Assembly (NCBI RefSeq): GCF_000423345.1
Contig: NZ_AUHU01000014.1
Location: 1 to 64,000, forward strand
Direction: 5' to 3'
DNA: 64,000 nucleotides
DNA from: Marinimicrobium agarilyticum DSM 16975
GTDB taxonomy: Bacteria > Pseudomonadota > Gammaproteobacteria > Pseudomonadales > Cellvibrionaceae
Shown here: positions 42,534 to 54,537 of the stretch, one piece after another
Position numbering within the stretch: position 1 is the first letter of the stretch
Layout of the letters: each line of letters opens with the position of its first letter
Program-made: the position numbers and the translations under genes
The notes under the pieces: model-generated
The model's input: the letters and a program-made list of their open reading frames with translations, nothing else
Database searches by the model: none
What the model was told of the DNA's origin: nothing

Positions 42534-43409
42534 ATGAACGAAAAGTTATTTGCCGCCCTTCAGTATATCACCCCGCAACACTCCCTCTCCCGAGCGGCGG
42601 GCTGGCTGGCCAACCAGCGCACTGAGTGGATCAAGAACCGGTTTATCGAATGGTTTATCGAGCGCTACGGCGTTGATATGAGCGAAGCCCTGGAGGAGAA
42701 CCCGAGGGCCTACCGCTGCTTCAACGAGTTTTTCACCCGGGCACTGAAACCCGACGCCCGTCCGATCGATACCACGGAAGGTTCGATTGTCTGTCCCGCC
42801 GACGGTTCCGTAAGCCAACTGGGCCGTATCGAAGAGGGTCGTATTTTCCAGGCCAAGGGCCAGATGTACACCACTCGGGAATTGCTCGGCGGCAGCGAAG
42901 CCCTGGCGGCGGAATTCGACCAGGGTCACTTCGCCACCATTTACCTTTCGCCCAAGGATTATCACCGTGTGCACATGCCCTATGAAGGCCAGCTGCGCAC
43001 TACCGTGGCCGTTCCCGGGGAGCTGTTTTCCGTCAATAACGCCACCGCCCGCCAGGTGCCGAGGCTGTTTTCGCGCAACGAACGGTTAGTGACGATTTTC
43101 GATACTGACCTCGGGCCCATGGCCGTGGTTCTGGTGGGTGCCATGATTGTGGCCGGCATTGAAACCGTGTGGGGGGGAGAGGTCGCACCCATCCGCCGGA
43201 AGGTGCAGACGCTGGATTTCCGTCCGAAGTCGCCCATTACCCTCAACAAAGGCGAAGAAATGGGCCGCTTCAAGCTGGGTTCCACGGCAATCGTGTTGTT
43301 CGGCAGAAACAAGGTGAACTGGGAGAGCGCCTTTCAGGCCGGCTCCCCTACGTGGATGGGGCAGAAGCTGGGCGTCCGGCAGAGCACCACCGATCATCAA
43401 AAACCTTAA
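42534..43409 (+). CDS. psd: Phosphatidylserine decarboxylase proenzyme
   Basis: 291 residues from ATG at 42534. It makes phosphatidylethanolamine in the inner membrane. Motifs: YRCFNEFFTRALKPDARPID, CPADGSVSQLG, YLSPKDYHRVHMP and the self-cleavage site FKLGSTAIVLF, where Ser250 becomes the pyruvoyl group of the alpha chain. Diverges from the cotransporter gene, leaving a short promoter gap. Its stop overlaps the convergent HD-GYP gene by four bases. Confidence 0.93.
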   Translation: MNEKLFAALQYITPQHSLSRAAGWLANQRTEWIKNRFIEWFIERYGVDMSEALEENPRAYRCFNEFFTRALKPDARPIDTTEGSIVCPADGSVSQLGRIEEGRIFQAKGQMYTTRELLGGSEALAAEFDQGHFATIYLSPKDYHRVHMPYEGQLRTTVAVPGELFSVNNATARQVPRLFSRNERLVTIFDTDLGPMAVVLVGAMIVAGIETVWGGEVAPIRRKVQTLDFRPKSPITLNKGEEMGRFKLGSTAIVLFGRNKVNWESAFQAGSPTWMGQKLGVRQSTTDHQKP

Positions 43410-44776
43410 GGCTGAAACTTTTCCAATAGCGCCATCAGCCCGGACTTCTCCTTTTTCATGATGTAGTTGTCGCGCACGGCAATAATATCAACGTCCAGGG
43501 TACCGGGCTCCAGGTCGCGGGCGATTTCGATTTTTTCCACCTCACCGGCCGTCTTCTTGCCGGAGTCAATCTGAGCCTGTTTGCGCTTCTCATCCTCCGC
43601 CAGATCCAGCAGCTGGGGCGAGCGCAAGGGTGACTTGGTGGCATCCAGCACCAGCATCACTTTTGGTTTCAAGCGGCGTTCAAAGTTCTGTTCGACGACG
43701 ACGCCCACCTCACCGGTGCTCAGCTCCACCAAGGTGCCGGTGGGGTACAGGCCAATAGCGCGAATGAACTCCACCACCAGTTCCTCCTGGAATTGGGTGT
43801 TACGCAGCTCATACAATTTACTGACGGCTTTGGAGGGGGCGATTGGTTGGCGCGCACCGCGCGGGTTGGTGGTGTTGTCATAGAAGGTGACAATACCCGC
43901 GACCTTCCCCAGCAACGGTATCTTGTCTCCCTGCAGATGCAACGGGTAGCCACTGCCGTTGAGGCGTTCACAGTGGGTTTTGACCACGCTGATCACCCGC
44001 GGCTCCACCCCGGGGGTCTTTCGCAGGATATCGACGCCTTTCTCCACGAAAGTTTCGAATTCGCGCTCTTCCTCGGGCGTGCGCTTGGCTTTGGCAAGCA
44101 GTCCCTGATCCAGCTTCACCTTGCCCACATCCTTGAGCAGCACGCCCATGGCGAGCACGTCCAGGTCCCGCTTGGGCAGGCCGATGTGGCGGCCGAACAG
44201 AATGGCCCAGACCGAGCAGCGGATGGCGTGGCTGTAGGTGTATTCGTCTTTCTCCTGCACGCGGGACAACCAGGTAAAGGCATCCGGGCTGCGCAGCACG
44301 CTGTCGACCATATCACTGGCCAAACGCTTGGTCTCGACAATCGGTACCCGATGCAACTCGTTGCTGCCCAAGTAATCCAACACCTCACCTACCGCGTGGT
44401 ACACGTTCTGATGCAGCTGGCGGGCCCGCTTTATTTCCTTTTTCAGAGGCTGAGCAGGCGGATACTGGTTGCGCTGAATGCGTAGCGGGGCCACTTTGAC
44501 ATTGGCCGGTGTCTGGGCGTTCTCGCGGGCGCTGATACGGCTGCGAAGGCTCTCGGCGTGAAGGGTTTTTAAATCGGAGGAGACCGGCGGGCGACCTTTG
44601 ATGACGTCGATATAGACGTGCTTGCACAGGCTTTTGAGTTGTTTGATTTCGTCCAGGTCCCGGACATAAAAGCCTTGCAGCGGGAAGGGCGTCTGAGTCC
44701 ACGGGCGGTCCAAACCGGAGACATACATGCCCACCGTCACTTCGTTGACGTCAACTTTGACTTGTTTGATTCCCAC
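43406..44776 (-). CDS. HD-GYP-related protein with DUF3391 and degenerate active site
   Basis: 456 residues. An N-terminal DUF3391-type region (VKVDVNEVTVGMYVSGLDRP) precedes a HD-GYP-like domain (about 150-360). Canonical HD-x-GK is here LLKDVGKVKL, with Lys instead of the metal-binding His; HHE is THCERLNGSGYP, and the YDALT-RPY block is YDNTTNPRGARQ. The GYP triplet survives. Cyclic-di-GMP hydrolysis is therefore doubtful; a receptor or regulatory role is more likely. The C-terminus has an extra domain with conserved LELS-GEVGVVVEQN. Confidence 0.8.
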   Translation of the reverse strand: MGIKQVKVDVNEVTVGMYVSGLDRPWTQTPFPLQGFYVRDLDEIKQLKSLCKHVYIDVIKGRPPVSSDLKTLHAESLRSRISARENAQTPANVKVAPLRIQRNQYPPAQPLKKEIKRARQLHQNVYHAVGEVLDYLGSNELHRVPIVETKRLASDMVDSVLRSPDAFTWLSRVQEKDEYTYSHAIRCSVWAILFGRHIGLPKRDLDVLAMGVLLKDVGKVKLDQGLLAKAKRTPEEEREFETFVEKGVDILRKTPGVEPRVISVVKTHCERLNGSGYPLHLQGDKIPLLGKVAGIVTFYDNTTNPRGARQPIAPSKAVSKLYELRNTQFQEELVVEFIRAIGLYPTGTLVELSTGEVGVVVEQNFERRLKPKVMLVLDATKSPLRSPQLLDLAEDEKRKQAQIDSGKKTAGEVEKIEIARDLEPGTLDVDIIAVRDNYIMKKEKSGLMALLEKFQP

Positions 44777-44976
44777 GGTGTGCCCTCAGCTGCCGGCGCG
44801 GCGGCGTCAAATCCGTCTATGGCGCCAGTTTAGACAAAAACCAGGCCGGATACCACAGATAGTGGGGCAAGGGATTGGCGGGAGTCAAGCCCCTGTCGGG
44901 AAGTCTGACACCGATACGCGTGACACCAAACCCCACATTAAAGCCTGCTTTCAATCCCTCGCCAAGAGGGCATCGC
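44777..44976. other. Intergenic, 200 bases
   Basis: No gene seen between hemE and the HD-GYP-like gene, both leftward. It should hold the promoter of the latter. No strong terminator hairpin was recognised after hemE. Confidence 0.4.
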
Positions 44977-46041
44977 TCACTCGTGGTATGGCGCTGAGAG
45001 CTCATGAACCGCGCGAATAAATGCGCCAGCGTGCTCCGGATCCACTTCCGGGGTGATGCCATGGCCCAGATTGAACACATGGCCGGGCCCCTTACCATAG
45101 GAAGCCAGGATATCCGCCACCTCCGCCCGAATGCGATCCGGGCTGGCATAAAGAATGGTCGGGTCCATATTGCCCTGGAGGGTCACCTTGTGCCCCACTC
45201 TCTCTCGGGCTCGCCCGATATCGGTCGTCCAGTCCAGGCCCAGGCCGTCGGCGCCGGTCTCCGCCATGGCTTCCAGCCACTGGCCGCCACCCTTGGTGAA
45301 CAGAATCACCGGCACTTTACGGCCTTCCTGCTCACGAATCAGCCCACCGACGATCTTTCTCAGATAGCGGAGCGAGAAGTCGTGATAGGCATTGTGTGAG
45401 AGGGCACCGCCCCAGGTGTCAAAAATCTGCACGGCCTGGGCGCCCGCCCGAATCTGGCCGTTCAAATAGGCGATAACCGACTGTGCCAGGGTATCTAGCA
45501 ACTGGTGCATCAGCTCGGGCTGGTTATACAGCATCTGCTTGGCCCGGCGGAAGTCTCGACTGGAGCCACCCTCAATCATGTAGGTCGCCAGCGTCCAGGG
45601 ACTGCCGGAAAAACCGATCAGCGGCACGCTCCCGTTCAGCTCCCGGCGGATGGTTTTGACCGCATCAAGCACATAGGGCAGGTCGGCGTCGGGATCGGTG
45701 ACCTTCAACGCATTGATGTCCGCCTCGGTGCGCACCGGTTTCCTGAATTTGGGCCCTTCACCGGGCTCGAAATAGAGCCCCAGCCCCATGGCATCGGGGA
45801 TGGTGAGGATATCGGAAAACAGAATGGCCGCATCCAGCGGGTAACGCTCCAGGGGCTGAAGCGTGACTTCACAGGCCATGTCCGGGTTACCGCACAGGCC
45901 CATGAAGTTGCCGGCCCGCTCGCGCGCGGCGCGATACTCGGGCAGGTAACGACCGGCTTGGCGCATCATCCACACGGGCGTGACATCCACGGGCTCTCTC
46001 GCCAGAGCGCGGAGGAAGCGGTCGTTTTTCAATTCGGTCAT
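44977..46041 (-). CDS. hemE: Uroporphyrinogen decarboxylase
   Basis: 354 residues. It converts uroporphyrinogen III to coproporphyrinogen III in haem synthesis. [17 protein letters not shown] (Arg-binding of the acetate groups) and [25 protein letters not shown], then [19 protein letters not shown] and FDTWGGALS, are signature regions. Starts 10 bases after gltD stops, so it may be read from the glt operon. Confidence 0.95.
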   Translation of the reverse strand: MTELKNDRFLRALAREPVDVTPVWMMRQAGRYLPEYRAARERAGNFMGLCGNPDMACEVTLQPLERYPLDAAILFSDILTIPDAMGLGLYFEPGEGPKFRKPVRTEADINALKVTDPDADLPYVLDAVKTIRRELNGSVPLIGFSGSPWTLATYMIEGGSSRDFRRAKQMLYNQPELMHQLLDTLAQSVIAYLNGQIRAGAQAVQIFDTWGGALSHNAYHDFSLRYLRKIVGGLIREQEGRKVPVILFTKGGGQWLEAMAETGADGLGLDWTTDIGRARERVGHKVTLQGNMDPTILYASPDRIRAEVADILASYGKGPGHVFNLGHGITPEVDPEHAGAFIRAVHELSAPYHE

Positions 46042-46051
46042 AATCGGGGGT

Positions 46052-47509
<1,458 letters not shown>

Positions 47510-47568
47510 TCAGCCGGGCCCTCTTTCGTTCTAGTATCTGCGTGTGCGCGCAAAGACGCCCCTGCTGC

Positions 47569-50500
47569 TTACTCGCCGCGTTTTTTCATGTCGTCGAGCA
47601 GGCTGGACAGGTTCGCCGCCTTGGGCTTAACCAGCCAGAATTTACCCACGTAATCATCGAAGTTATCGAGCAGGTGCTGGCCCCATTCACTGGCGGTTTC
47701 GCCGGCAAACTCGGTGATGACTCCGCGCAGATGGTTGCGGTGCGCCTCGAGTGACTCGCCGTCGACCCGGTGAATATCCACCAGCTCGTGGTTGTAACGG
47801 TCCACAAAGCTGTTGTCTTCATCCAGCACATAGGCAAAACCACCAGTCATACCCGCGCCGAAGTTGACGCCGGTGCGACCCAGAACAGCTACCATACCGC
47901 CGGTCATGTACTCACAGCAGTGATCACCGGCGCCTTCCACCACAACGTGAGCACCGGAGTTGCGCACGCCGCAGCGCTCACCCGCCTGACCGGCCGCGAA
48001 CAGCTTACCGCCGGTCGCCCCATACAGGCAGGTGTTGCCCATGATGCTGGTCTCGTGAGACTTGAAGCTGGAGTTGCGTGGTGGCCGCAATACCAGCTTG
48101 CCCCCGGCCATGCCTTTGCCGACGTAGTCGTTGGCATCGCCTTCGAGGTACATATACAGGCCACCGGCATTCCAGACACCGAAACTCTGCCCGGCCACGC
48201 CGGTCAGGTTCAGGGTAATAGGCTTATCCGCCATGCCCTGGTTGCCGTGACGCTTGGCAATTTCACCACTGATACGCGCTCCCATGGAACGGTCACAGTT
48301 GGTGACGGTAAAGCGGTACTCGCCACCGGTTTTGTTTTCGATGGCCGGGAGCACTTCTTTCACCATTGCTTCAGCCAACTCACCCTTGTCAAACGGCTCG
48401 TTGCGGCTCACGCCGCATTGCTGGGGTTTGGTCTTGAGGAAGTCGTCGGTATGGGTAATCCGGCTCAGATCCAGGCGCTTCTGTTTGCTGGTCTGACCTT
48501 CGATGGCCTCCAGCAAGTCCACACGACCGACCAGCTCCGAGAGACTGCGCATACCCAGACGCGCGAGCCACTCGCGGGTTTCCTCGGCCACAAATTTGAA
48601 GAAGTTCATCGCCATATCGACGGTGCCGATGTAGTGATCCCGGCGTAAGTCATCGCGCTGGGTGGCCACACCGGTGGCACAGTTGTTCAGGTGGCAGATC
48701 CGCAGATACTTGCAGCCCATCGCAACCATCGGCCCGGTCCCGAAACCGAAGCTCTCGGCCCCGAGCATGGCGGCCTTGATGACATCCAGACCGGTTTTGA
48801 GACCGCCGTCAGTCTGAACGCGGACTTTGTCACGCAGGTCGTTGGCCCGCAGCATCTGATGGGTTTCGGACAGCCCCAGCTCCCAGGGCGAACCGGCGTA
48901 ACGGATGGACGTCAGCGGGCTCGCGGCGGTACCACCGTCGTAACCGGAAATAGTGATCAGGTCGGCATAGGCCTTGGCCACGCCCGCGGCAATGGTACCC
49001 ACGCCGGGCCGGGACACCAGCTTCACGGACACCAGGGCATCCGGGTTGACCTGCTTGAGGTCGAAAATCAGCTGCGCCAGATCCTCAATCGAGTAGATAT
49101 CGTGATGCGGCGGTGGCGAAATCAGAGTCACACCGGGCACGGAGTAACGCAGCCGGGCAATCAATTCATTGACCTTGCCACCGGGCAACTGGCCGCCTTC
49201 ACCGGGCTTGGCGCCCTGGGCGACCTTGATCTGCAGTACTTCGGCGTTTACCAGGTAATGCGGGGTAACACCAAAGCGGCCGGACGCGATCTGTTTGATC
49301 TTGGAGACTCGGTTGGTGCCAAAGCGGGCCGGGTCTTCACCACCCTCACCACTGTTGGAGCGACCGCCCAGACGGTTCATGGCTTCGGCCAGGCACTCGT
49401 GCGCCTCGGGAGACAATGCCCCCAGGGACATACCCGCGGAGTCAAAGCGCTTGATGATCGCCTCCATCGGCTCGACCTCACTCAGTGAAATCGGCTTGGC
49501 GTCGCCCTCTTTGATTTTCAACAGGTCGCGCAGAGTCGCCACCGGGCGCTCGTTAACCAGGCCCGAGTAGTCGCGCCACAGGGCGTATTCGCCGGTCTGC
49601 ACGGCGCGCTGCAGAGTCTGAATCACATCCGGATTGAAGGCATGATATTCCTGCCCGTGGACGTACTTGAGAATCCCACCCTGAACCAGAGGCTTGCGAG
49701 GCAGCCACGCGGTCTGGGCAATGATCTTCTGGTCCGCTTCGAGGTCTTCAAAGCCGGCACCCTGAATGCGGGACTGGGTCCCGGTAAAGCAGGTGTCCAC
49801 CACTTCGTCCGCAAGGCCCACCGCTTCAAACAGCTGGGCGCCACGGTAGGAGGTGATGGTGGAAATCCCCATCTTGGACAGGATTTTCAACAGACCTTTA
49901 TCAACGCCCTTGCGATAGCCTTTATAGGCCTTGTCGGTGTCCAGTTGCAGTTCACCGGTATCCATCAGGTTGTTGAGCACGTAGTAGCTCAAGTACGGGT
50001 AAACCGCCGTGGCGCCGTAACCAATCAACGTCGCCAACTGATGCGAATCACGTGCGGTGCCGGTCTCGACAATGATGTTGGCATCGCAGCGCAGACCCAC
50101 CTTGGTCAGGTGGTGATGCACTGCGCCGGTCGCCAGCAGGGCGTGTATCGGCAACTGGCCTTTTTCCAGGTGGTTGTCACTCAACACCAGCAGCACCTTA
50201 CCTGCTTTCACCCGTTCAGCCGCATCATCACAAAGCTTGGCAATCGCCTGCTTGAGACTGTACTGCTCGGGGTCGTAGTTGAGGGAGAGAATCGTAGACT
50301 CGTAGCCCGGGCGAGAAACATCCAGCAACGCCCGGAACTTGGCCGGAGAGAGCACCGGTGAGCGCAGAATCACGCGATCAGCGTGTTCTTTTGTTTCTTC
50401 ATAAACCGACAGCTCGCGACCGAGGCACGTCTCCAGAGACATGACGATCGCTTCGCGCAACGGGTCAATGGCCGGGTTGGTCACCTGGGCAAACTGCTGG

Positions 50501-52023
50501 CGGAAATAGTCGTATAACGGACGCTGCTTGGCAGAAAGCACGGCCATCGGGGTGTCGTCACCCATGGAGCCAACCGCTTCCTGACCACCTTCCGCCAAGG
50601 GGCGCAGCACCTGGTCACGCTCTTCAAAGGTGACCTGGTACATTTTCATGAAAGCTTTCAACTCAGCTTCATCCAGCCCGTTCTCGGCCACATCCTCTTC
50701 CAGAGTGGACTCGATCCGCAGCGCCTTTTCTTTCAGCCACTGCTGGTAGGGCTGGCGTCCCTTGAGCAGTTCATCAATGTCCTTGGTGTGGAAGAGCTTG
50801 CCGGTTTCGGTATCCACCGACAGGATCTGACCGGGACCGAGACGCCCTTTGGCCACCACGTCCTCGGGCTTGTACTTGTACACGCCCACTTCCGAAGCCA
50901 CGGTAATAATGTCATCTTTGGTAATGACCCAGCGCGACGGACGCAGGCCGTTGCGATCCAGAGTACAGACCGCATAGCGGCCATCGGTAATGACCAGACC
51001 CGCCGGGCCGTCCCACGGCTCGACGTGCATGGAGTTGTATTCGTAGAAGGCGCGCAGCTGGGGGTCCATGTGCTCGACATTCTGCCAGGCTGGCGGTATC
51101 AGCATGCGTACCGCACGGTGCAGTTCCATGCCCCCGGTAATAAGAACTTCCAGCATATTATCCAGACTGGAGGAGTCCGAACCTTCCCGGTTGACCAGCG
51201 GATCGACTCGCTCAAGGTTCGGCAACAGCGGGGTGCTGAACTTGGAGGTCCGAGCTTGCGCCCAGTTGCGGTTGCCCATGACGGTGTTAATTTCGCCGTT
51301 GTGAGCCAGCATCCGGAACGGCTGGGCCAGCGGCCACTGGGGCAGCGTGTTGGTGGAAAAGCGCTGGTGAAACACACAGATGGCGGTTTCCAGCCGCTCG
51401 TCCGCCAGGTCGGCGAAGAAGCGGGGCAGGTCCACCGGCATCATCAGGCCTTTGTAGGAGATAACGCTGGCACTGAAACTGGCGATGTAGAAGGTTTTGT
51501 CATCGGCCAGACGCTTCTCGGCCATACGGCGCACCAGGAACAGACGCGCGCTGAACTCTTCTTTGCTGATATCACTGTCATTGTTAATGAACAGGTGATT
51601 GAAGCGCGGCAGGGATTCCAGCGCGATGGGGCCCAGGCAACTGCTGTCCACGGGGACTTCACGCCAGCCCACCGGGCTCAAATCCTGGGCACGCAGCTCC
51701 TCCTCGACGACCTCCCGCGCTTTCTGCGCTTGGGCGTCGTCGGTGCTGAGCATGATGGAGCCCACACCGTAAACATCGGTCAACTCAGCGCCGCAGGCCT
51801 CTTTGGCCACCTCACGCAGGAAGCCGTCGGGCTTCTGCAGCAAGAGGCCACACCCATCCCCGGTTTTCCCATCGGCGGCAATACCACCGCGGTGGGTCAT
51901 GCAGGTCAAGGATTCAATGGCGGTTTCCAACAGGCGATGGCTGGCCTTGCCCTTCAAATGGGCAATCAAACCAAATCCGCAGTTGTCTTTAAACTCATCT
52001 AACCTGTAGAGGCCCGTGGTCAT
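47569..52023 (-). CDS. gltB: Glutamate synthase (NADPH) large subunit
   Basis: 1484 residues from ATG at 52023. A 14-residue propeptide ([14 protein letters not shown]) precedes Cys15 of [11 protein letters not shown], the N-terminal glutaminase nucleophile of the class II amidotransferase domain. The central and FMN domains follow: [40 protein letters not shown] and [18 protein letters not shown], with the 3Fe-4S cysteines in [20 protein letters not shown]. The C-terminal beta-helix has GGKLVLRPP and [11 protein letters not shown] repeats. Together with GltD it makes glutamate from glutamine and 2-oxoglutarate. Confidence 0.96.
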   Translation of the reverse strand: MTTGLYRLDEFKDNCGFGLIAHLKGKASHRLLETAIESLTCMTHRGGIAADGKTGDGCGLLLQKPDGFLREVAKEACGAELTDVYGVGSIMLSTDDAQAQKAREVVEEELRAQDLSPVGWREVPVDSSCLGPIALESLPRFNHLFINNDSDISKEEFSARLFLVRRMAEKRLADDKTFYIASFSASVISYKGLMMPVDLPRFFADLADERLETAICVFHQRFSTNTLPQWPLAQPFRMLAHNGEINTVMGNRNWAQARTSKFSTPLLPNLERVDPLVNREGSDSSSLDNMLEVLITGGMELHRAVRMLIPPAWQNVEHMDPQLRAFYEYNSMHVEPWDGPAGLVITDGRYAVCTLDRNGLRPSRWVITKDDIITVASEVGVYKYKPEDVVAKGRLGPGQILSVDTETGKLFHTKDIDELLKGRQPYQQWLKEKALRIESTLEEDVAENGLDEAELKAFMKMYQVTFEERDQVLRPLAEGGQEAVGSMGDDTPMAVLSAKQRPLYDYFRQQFAQVTNPAIDPLREAIVMSLETCLGRELSVYEETKEHADRVILRSPVLSPAKFRALLDVSRPGYESTILSLNYDPEQYSLKQAIAKLCDDAAERVKAGKVLLVLSDNHLEKGQLPIHALLATGAVHHHLTKVGLRCDANIIVETGTARDSHQLATLIGYGATAVYPYLSYYVLNNLMDTGELQLDTDKAYKGYRKGVDKGLLKILSKMGISTITSYRGAQLFEAVGLADEVVDTCFTGTQSRIQGAGFEDLEADQKIIAQTAWLPRKPLVQGGILKYVHGQEYHAFNPDVIQTLQRAVQTGEYALWRDYSGLVNERPVATLRDLLKIKEGDAKPISLSEVEPMEAIIKRFDSAGMSLGALSPEAHECLAEAMNRLGGRSNSGEGGEDPARFGTNRVSKIKQIASGRFGVTPHYLVNAEVLQIKVAQGAKPGEGGQLPGGKVNELIARLRYSVPGVTLISPPPHHDIYSIEDLAQLIFDLKQVNPDALVSVKLVSRPGVGTIAAGVAKAYADLITISGYDGGTAASPLTSIRYAGSPWELGLSETHQMLRANDLRDKVRVQTDGGLKTGLDVIKAAMLGAESFGFGTGPMVAMGCKYLRICHLNNCATGVATQRDDLRRDHYIGTVDMAMNFFKFVAEETREWLARLGMRSLSELVGRVDLLEAIEGQTSKQKRLDLSRITHTDDFLKTKPQQCGVSRNEPFDKGELAEAMVKEVLPAIENKTGGEYRFTVTNCDRSMGARISGEIAKRHGNQGMADKPITLNLTGVAGQSFGVWNAGGLYMYLEGDANDYVGKGMAGGKLVLRPPRNSSFKSHETSIMGNTCLYGATGGKLFAAGQAGERCGVRNSGAHVVVEGAGDHCCEYMTGGMVAVLGRTGVNFGAGMTGGFAYVLDEDNSFVDRYNHELVDIHRVDGESLEAHRNHLRGVITEFAGETASEWGQHLLDNFDDYVGKFWLVKPKAANLSSLLDDMKKRGE

Positions 52024-52057
52024 ACGCTGTCTCTCTCGATACCGATAGAACCCGGAG

Positions 52058-52073
52058 TGTGACACAGCTCACA
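52058..52073. promoter_or_regulatory. CRP/Vfr-type palindrome in the gltB leader
   Basis: TGTGA-CACAGC-TCACA, exact CRP half-sites, centred about 42 bases before the gltB start codon. It lies downstream of the best promoter (52124-52152), a position that would suit repression, or it may serve an unseen nearer promoter. Confidence 0.55.
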
Positions 52074-52081
52074 TTCCAGAC

Positions 52082-52105
52082 AAAAAAGCCCCTGCATAAA
52101 GGGGC
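52082..52105 (-). terminator. Intrinsic terminator in the gltB leader
   Basis: Read on the minus strand: GCCCC-TTTATGCA-GGGGC-TTTTTT, a five-pair GC stem with an eight-base loop and T6. It lies after the presumed gltB promoter and before the gene, so it could attenuate gltB transcription or end a very short RNA. Confidence 0.6.
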
Positions 52106-52123
52106 CGGGCAAATGGGCGCAGC

Positions 52124-52152
52124 ATATTACCCGCAAGTCGCCCCGATGGCAA
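52124..52152 (-). promoter_or_regulatory. Predicted sigma-70 promoter of gltB
   Basis: On the minus strand, -35 TTGCCA (52152-52147) and -10 TAATAT (52129-52124) are separated by 17 bases. The start would be near 52117, giving a leader of about 95 bases that contains the terminator and CRP-type palindrome listed here. Confidence 0.6.
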
Positions 52153-52509
52153 GACGAGCGAGTTACTTAGCGCCGAACAATTTAGACAAAAATCGGCGAA
52201 ATCAACGCCAAATGCTGGGATATGTTGCCATTTATCAGCAAACACCTGCTTATAGTGATGGGCTTCCAGTGAACCGTCCGAGCGACCGCCCGACCGGATT
52301 GTTTCCCTATATCAGCGACATATCTTCGGCCTGCCCGGCCGGCGCCTTGATAGGAACACAGCATCAACGTATCACAATTCCAGGAAAATACCTATAATCC
52401 GCCGAAAGGCCCGTAATCCGGGGCCAACGCGCTTTATTCCGACGCCAAACTGGGCTAAGTTAGACACATCTTTAACCATCATAAAGAACTGGCACTTCAG
52501 GAAGACACC
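52153..52509. other. Intergenic upstream of gltB and the Ig-like lipoprotein
   Basis: About 360 bases without a supported gene; open frames on the plus strand here have no recognisable product. It must hold the promoter of the rightward lipoprotein gene; ACTTCAGGAAGACACC before its ATG is the ribosome site. Confidence 0.45.
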
Positions 52510-54447
52510 ATGCATAAACCAGAATCTCGGACCCTCCCCCTGAAAACCCTCGCCGCCCTGCTCTTGGGGCTGACCCTCACCGCCTGTGGCGGAGGCGACA
52601 GCGGCTCGCGGTTGGACAATATCAATGACGGCAATACCGGCGGCGGCAATGGCGGGGGAGACGACGGCCCTGTGGGTGAAAATGAGCCAGCGCAACTCGG
52701 CCGAGGCAGTGCCGATAGCTTTGTAGCCGGAGAGATAGAAGTTGGACTCCCTGAGGGAAGCTCGCTCGCCCCTGGAGGCACGACAACGCTCGTCGTGACG
52801 ATGGTAAATAATAATGGGGAGCTGGTTACGAGTGCCGTAGATGTCAGTTTCAACTCCGACTGTCTAGCATCTGGTCGATCAGTACTTACCTCCAACGGAG
52901 AGGAAGTGGGCACCACCGTTAGCACCAACAATGGCCGAGCCGAGGTAACGTACTCAGCTAATGGCTGTGTCGGAGCCGATCAGATTACCGCACGCGCTAC
53001 ATATGAGGGACTTAGCGCGGGCAGCGCTAGGGCAACGATTGATGTGGCCTCGGACACAGTGCAGACCGTGGAGTTTGTTGGAGCAGAGCCCGAAGTGATC
53101 GGCTTGAAAGGCACCGGCACACAAGAAACCTCCACTGTAACGTTTCGGGTACTTGGCTCTACCGGAAGCCCAGTTCGGGATGTCGACGTTGACTTCTCTT
53201 TGACACCTGCGGGAATAGGCGGCTTATCACTGGTGAACACCACTGCTACCAGCAATGCGGCGGGCGAAGTCAGCACCACGGTGCAGTCCGGGACGTTTGC
53301 TACCAGCGTGCGGGTCACAGCCACTATCGAGGCAGAGACGGGCAACATCTCCACACAGTCCAGTCGCCTGGTGGTATCTACAGGGATACCCGATCAAAAC
53401 AGTATCAGTGTAGCCGCATCAGACCTTCACCCTGTCTCCTGGAACTATGACGGCGTAGAAAGTCAAATTACCATTCGCTTGGCCGACGCATTTAACAACC
53501 CTGCCCCAGACGGCACAGCCGTGACGTTTACCAGTAGCGGCGGTGCCATCGATTCGAGTTGCACCACTGAAGGAGGTGCTTGCACAGTGACTTGGCGCAG
53601 CCAAAGCCCTCGCCCGCGCCCTTCCGCAGGCTTCGAGATTACTGATGACATGGCCATTATCTGTGGACCAACAGCAGATGGCGCTTGCCGCCCCGGACGT
53701 GTAAAAGTTCTCGCTACAGCCTTGGGCAATGAATCGTTTACCGATCTGAATAGTAATGGTATTTACGATCACAGCACCGACATTTTCCTGTCAGACAATA
53801 GCGAGGGCCAATGTGCCCCCAACCGCCCTGCCCCATACGCCGAAGTTGACGAAGACGGGTGCGATGACCTGGGAAGCGCGTATCTTGATAAGAACTTTAA
53901 TGAGGACTATGACAGTAACGAAGAAATCGTAGTATTGTCGGACACCGAAGCCAGCGATGGCTCCAGTTACGCAGCCGGAGACGGTATTTATAACGGTGTA
54001 TTGTGCAGCGACGCATCCCAACAAGCAGGGGAGTGCAATCGCGACGCTGTAACCATTCGCGATGATTTGATGCTAGTGATGAGCTGTCACACTCCTTACA
54101 CCATGGCCGACGGCCGCCTTCCCGGACAAAACGACGTGACACTTTCCCCAGGGGAGACGACCACGGTGACCGTGTTGCTGGCAGACTGCAACGGTAATGG
54201 CATGCCTGCAGGAACGACCATGGACCTCAACATTCAGGGGGATGGTTTCGAAGCAGATACCAGTCTGAGCAACGAACTCGTGGGCAGCTCTGAACCAGCC
54301 ACTGTGACCATTTTCATCACTGCGGACGACGAAGAACCTGCCAGTGGAGCGATCTTGATGGAGATTACCGCTCCCACTCCAGGCGGAGATGTAGGCACTA
54401 TTCCAGCAGCGATTGGTGTTTCGGCGGCGCCGGCTCCAAGCCCCTAA
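52510..54447 (+). CDS. Large Ig-like-repeat lipoprotein
   Basis: 645 residues. Signal LKTLAALLLGLTLTACGGGD with lipobox LTAC (Cys about 26), then a Gly/Asn/Asp-rich linker. At least three bacterial Ig-like (Big_1/invasin-type) beta domains follow: GTTTLVVTMVNNNGELVTSA (about 88-175), STVTFRVLGSTGSPVRDVDV (about 205-300) and SQITIRLADAFNNPAPDGTA (about 318-370). A Cys- and Asp-rich region (about 385-525) includes calcium-loop-like FTDLNSNGIYDHSTD and DKNFNEDYDSNEE. A last beta domain closes the protein. It is probably outer-membrane anchored and may be surface exposed; ligand unknown. A terminator follows. Confidence 0.78.
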   Translation: MHKPESRTLPLKTLAALLLGLTLTACGGGDSGSRLDNINDGNTGGGNGGGDDGPVGENEPAQLGRGSADSFVAGEIEVGLPEGSSLAPGGTTTLVVTMVNNNGELVTSAVDVSFNSDCLASGRSVLTSNGEEVGTTVSTNNGRAEVTYSANGCVGADQITARATYEGLSAGSARATIDVASDTVQTVEFVGAEPEVIGLKGTGTQETSTVTFRVLGSTGSPVRDVDVDFSLTPAGIGGLSLVNTTATSNAAGEVSTTVQSGTFATSVRVTATIEAETGNISTQSSRLVVSTGIPDQNSISVAASDLHPVSWNYDGVESQITIRLADAFNNPAPDGTAVTFTSSGGAIDSSCTTEGGACTVTWRSQSPRPRPSAGFEITDDMAIICGPTADGACRPGRVKVLATALGNESFTDLNSNGIYDHSTDIFLSDNSEGQCAPNRPAPYAEVDEDGCDDLGSAYLDKNFNEDYDSNEEIVVLSDTEASDGSSYAAGDGIYNGVLCSDASQQAGECNRDAVTIRDDLMLVMSCHTPYTMADGRLPGQNDVTLSPGETTTVTVLLADCNGNGMPAGTTMDLNIQGDGFEADTSLSNELVGSSEPATVTIFITADDEEPASGAILMEITAPTPGGDVGTIPAAIGVSAAPAPSP

Positions 54448-54473
54448 ACTAAAAGTTATGAACGACTTCCAAG

Positions 54474-54496
54474 CGGGGCTCAAAAGCCCCGTTTTT
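54474..54496 (+). terminator. Intrinsic terminator of the Ig-like lipoprotein gene
   Basis: CGGGGCT-CAAA-AGCCCCG followed by TTTTT: seven base pairs, four-base loop. Flanking A-rich bases are weak on the left, so it mainly serves the plus strand. Confidence 0.85.
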
Positions 54497-54537
54497 GTAT
54501 CATCAAACAATTAACCAAAAGCTATAAAACAACAGTT

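Noticed and set aside
52059-52397. Plus-strand open frame in the gltB upstream region
   Set aside because: It lies over the gltB promoter, terminator and CRP-type site, and its product has no recognisable features.
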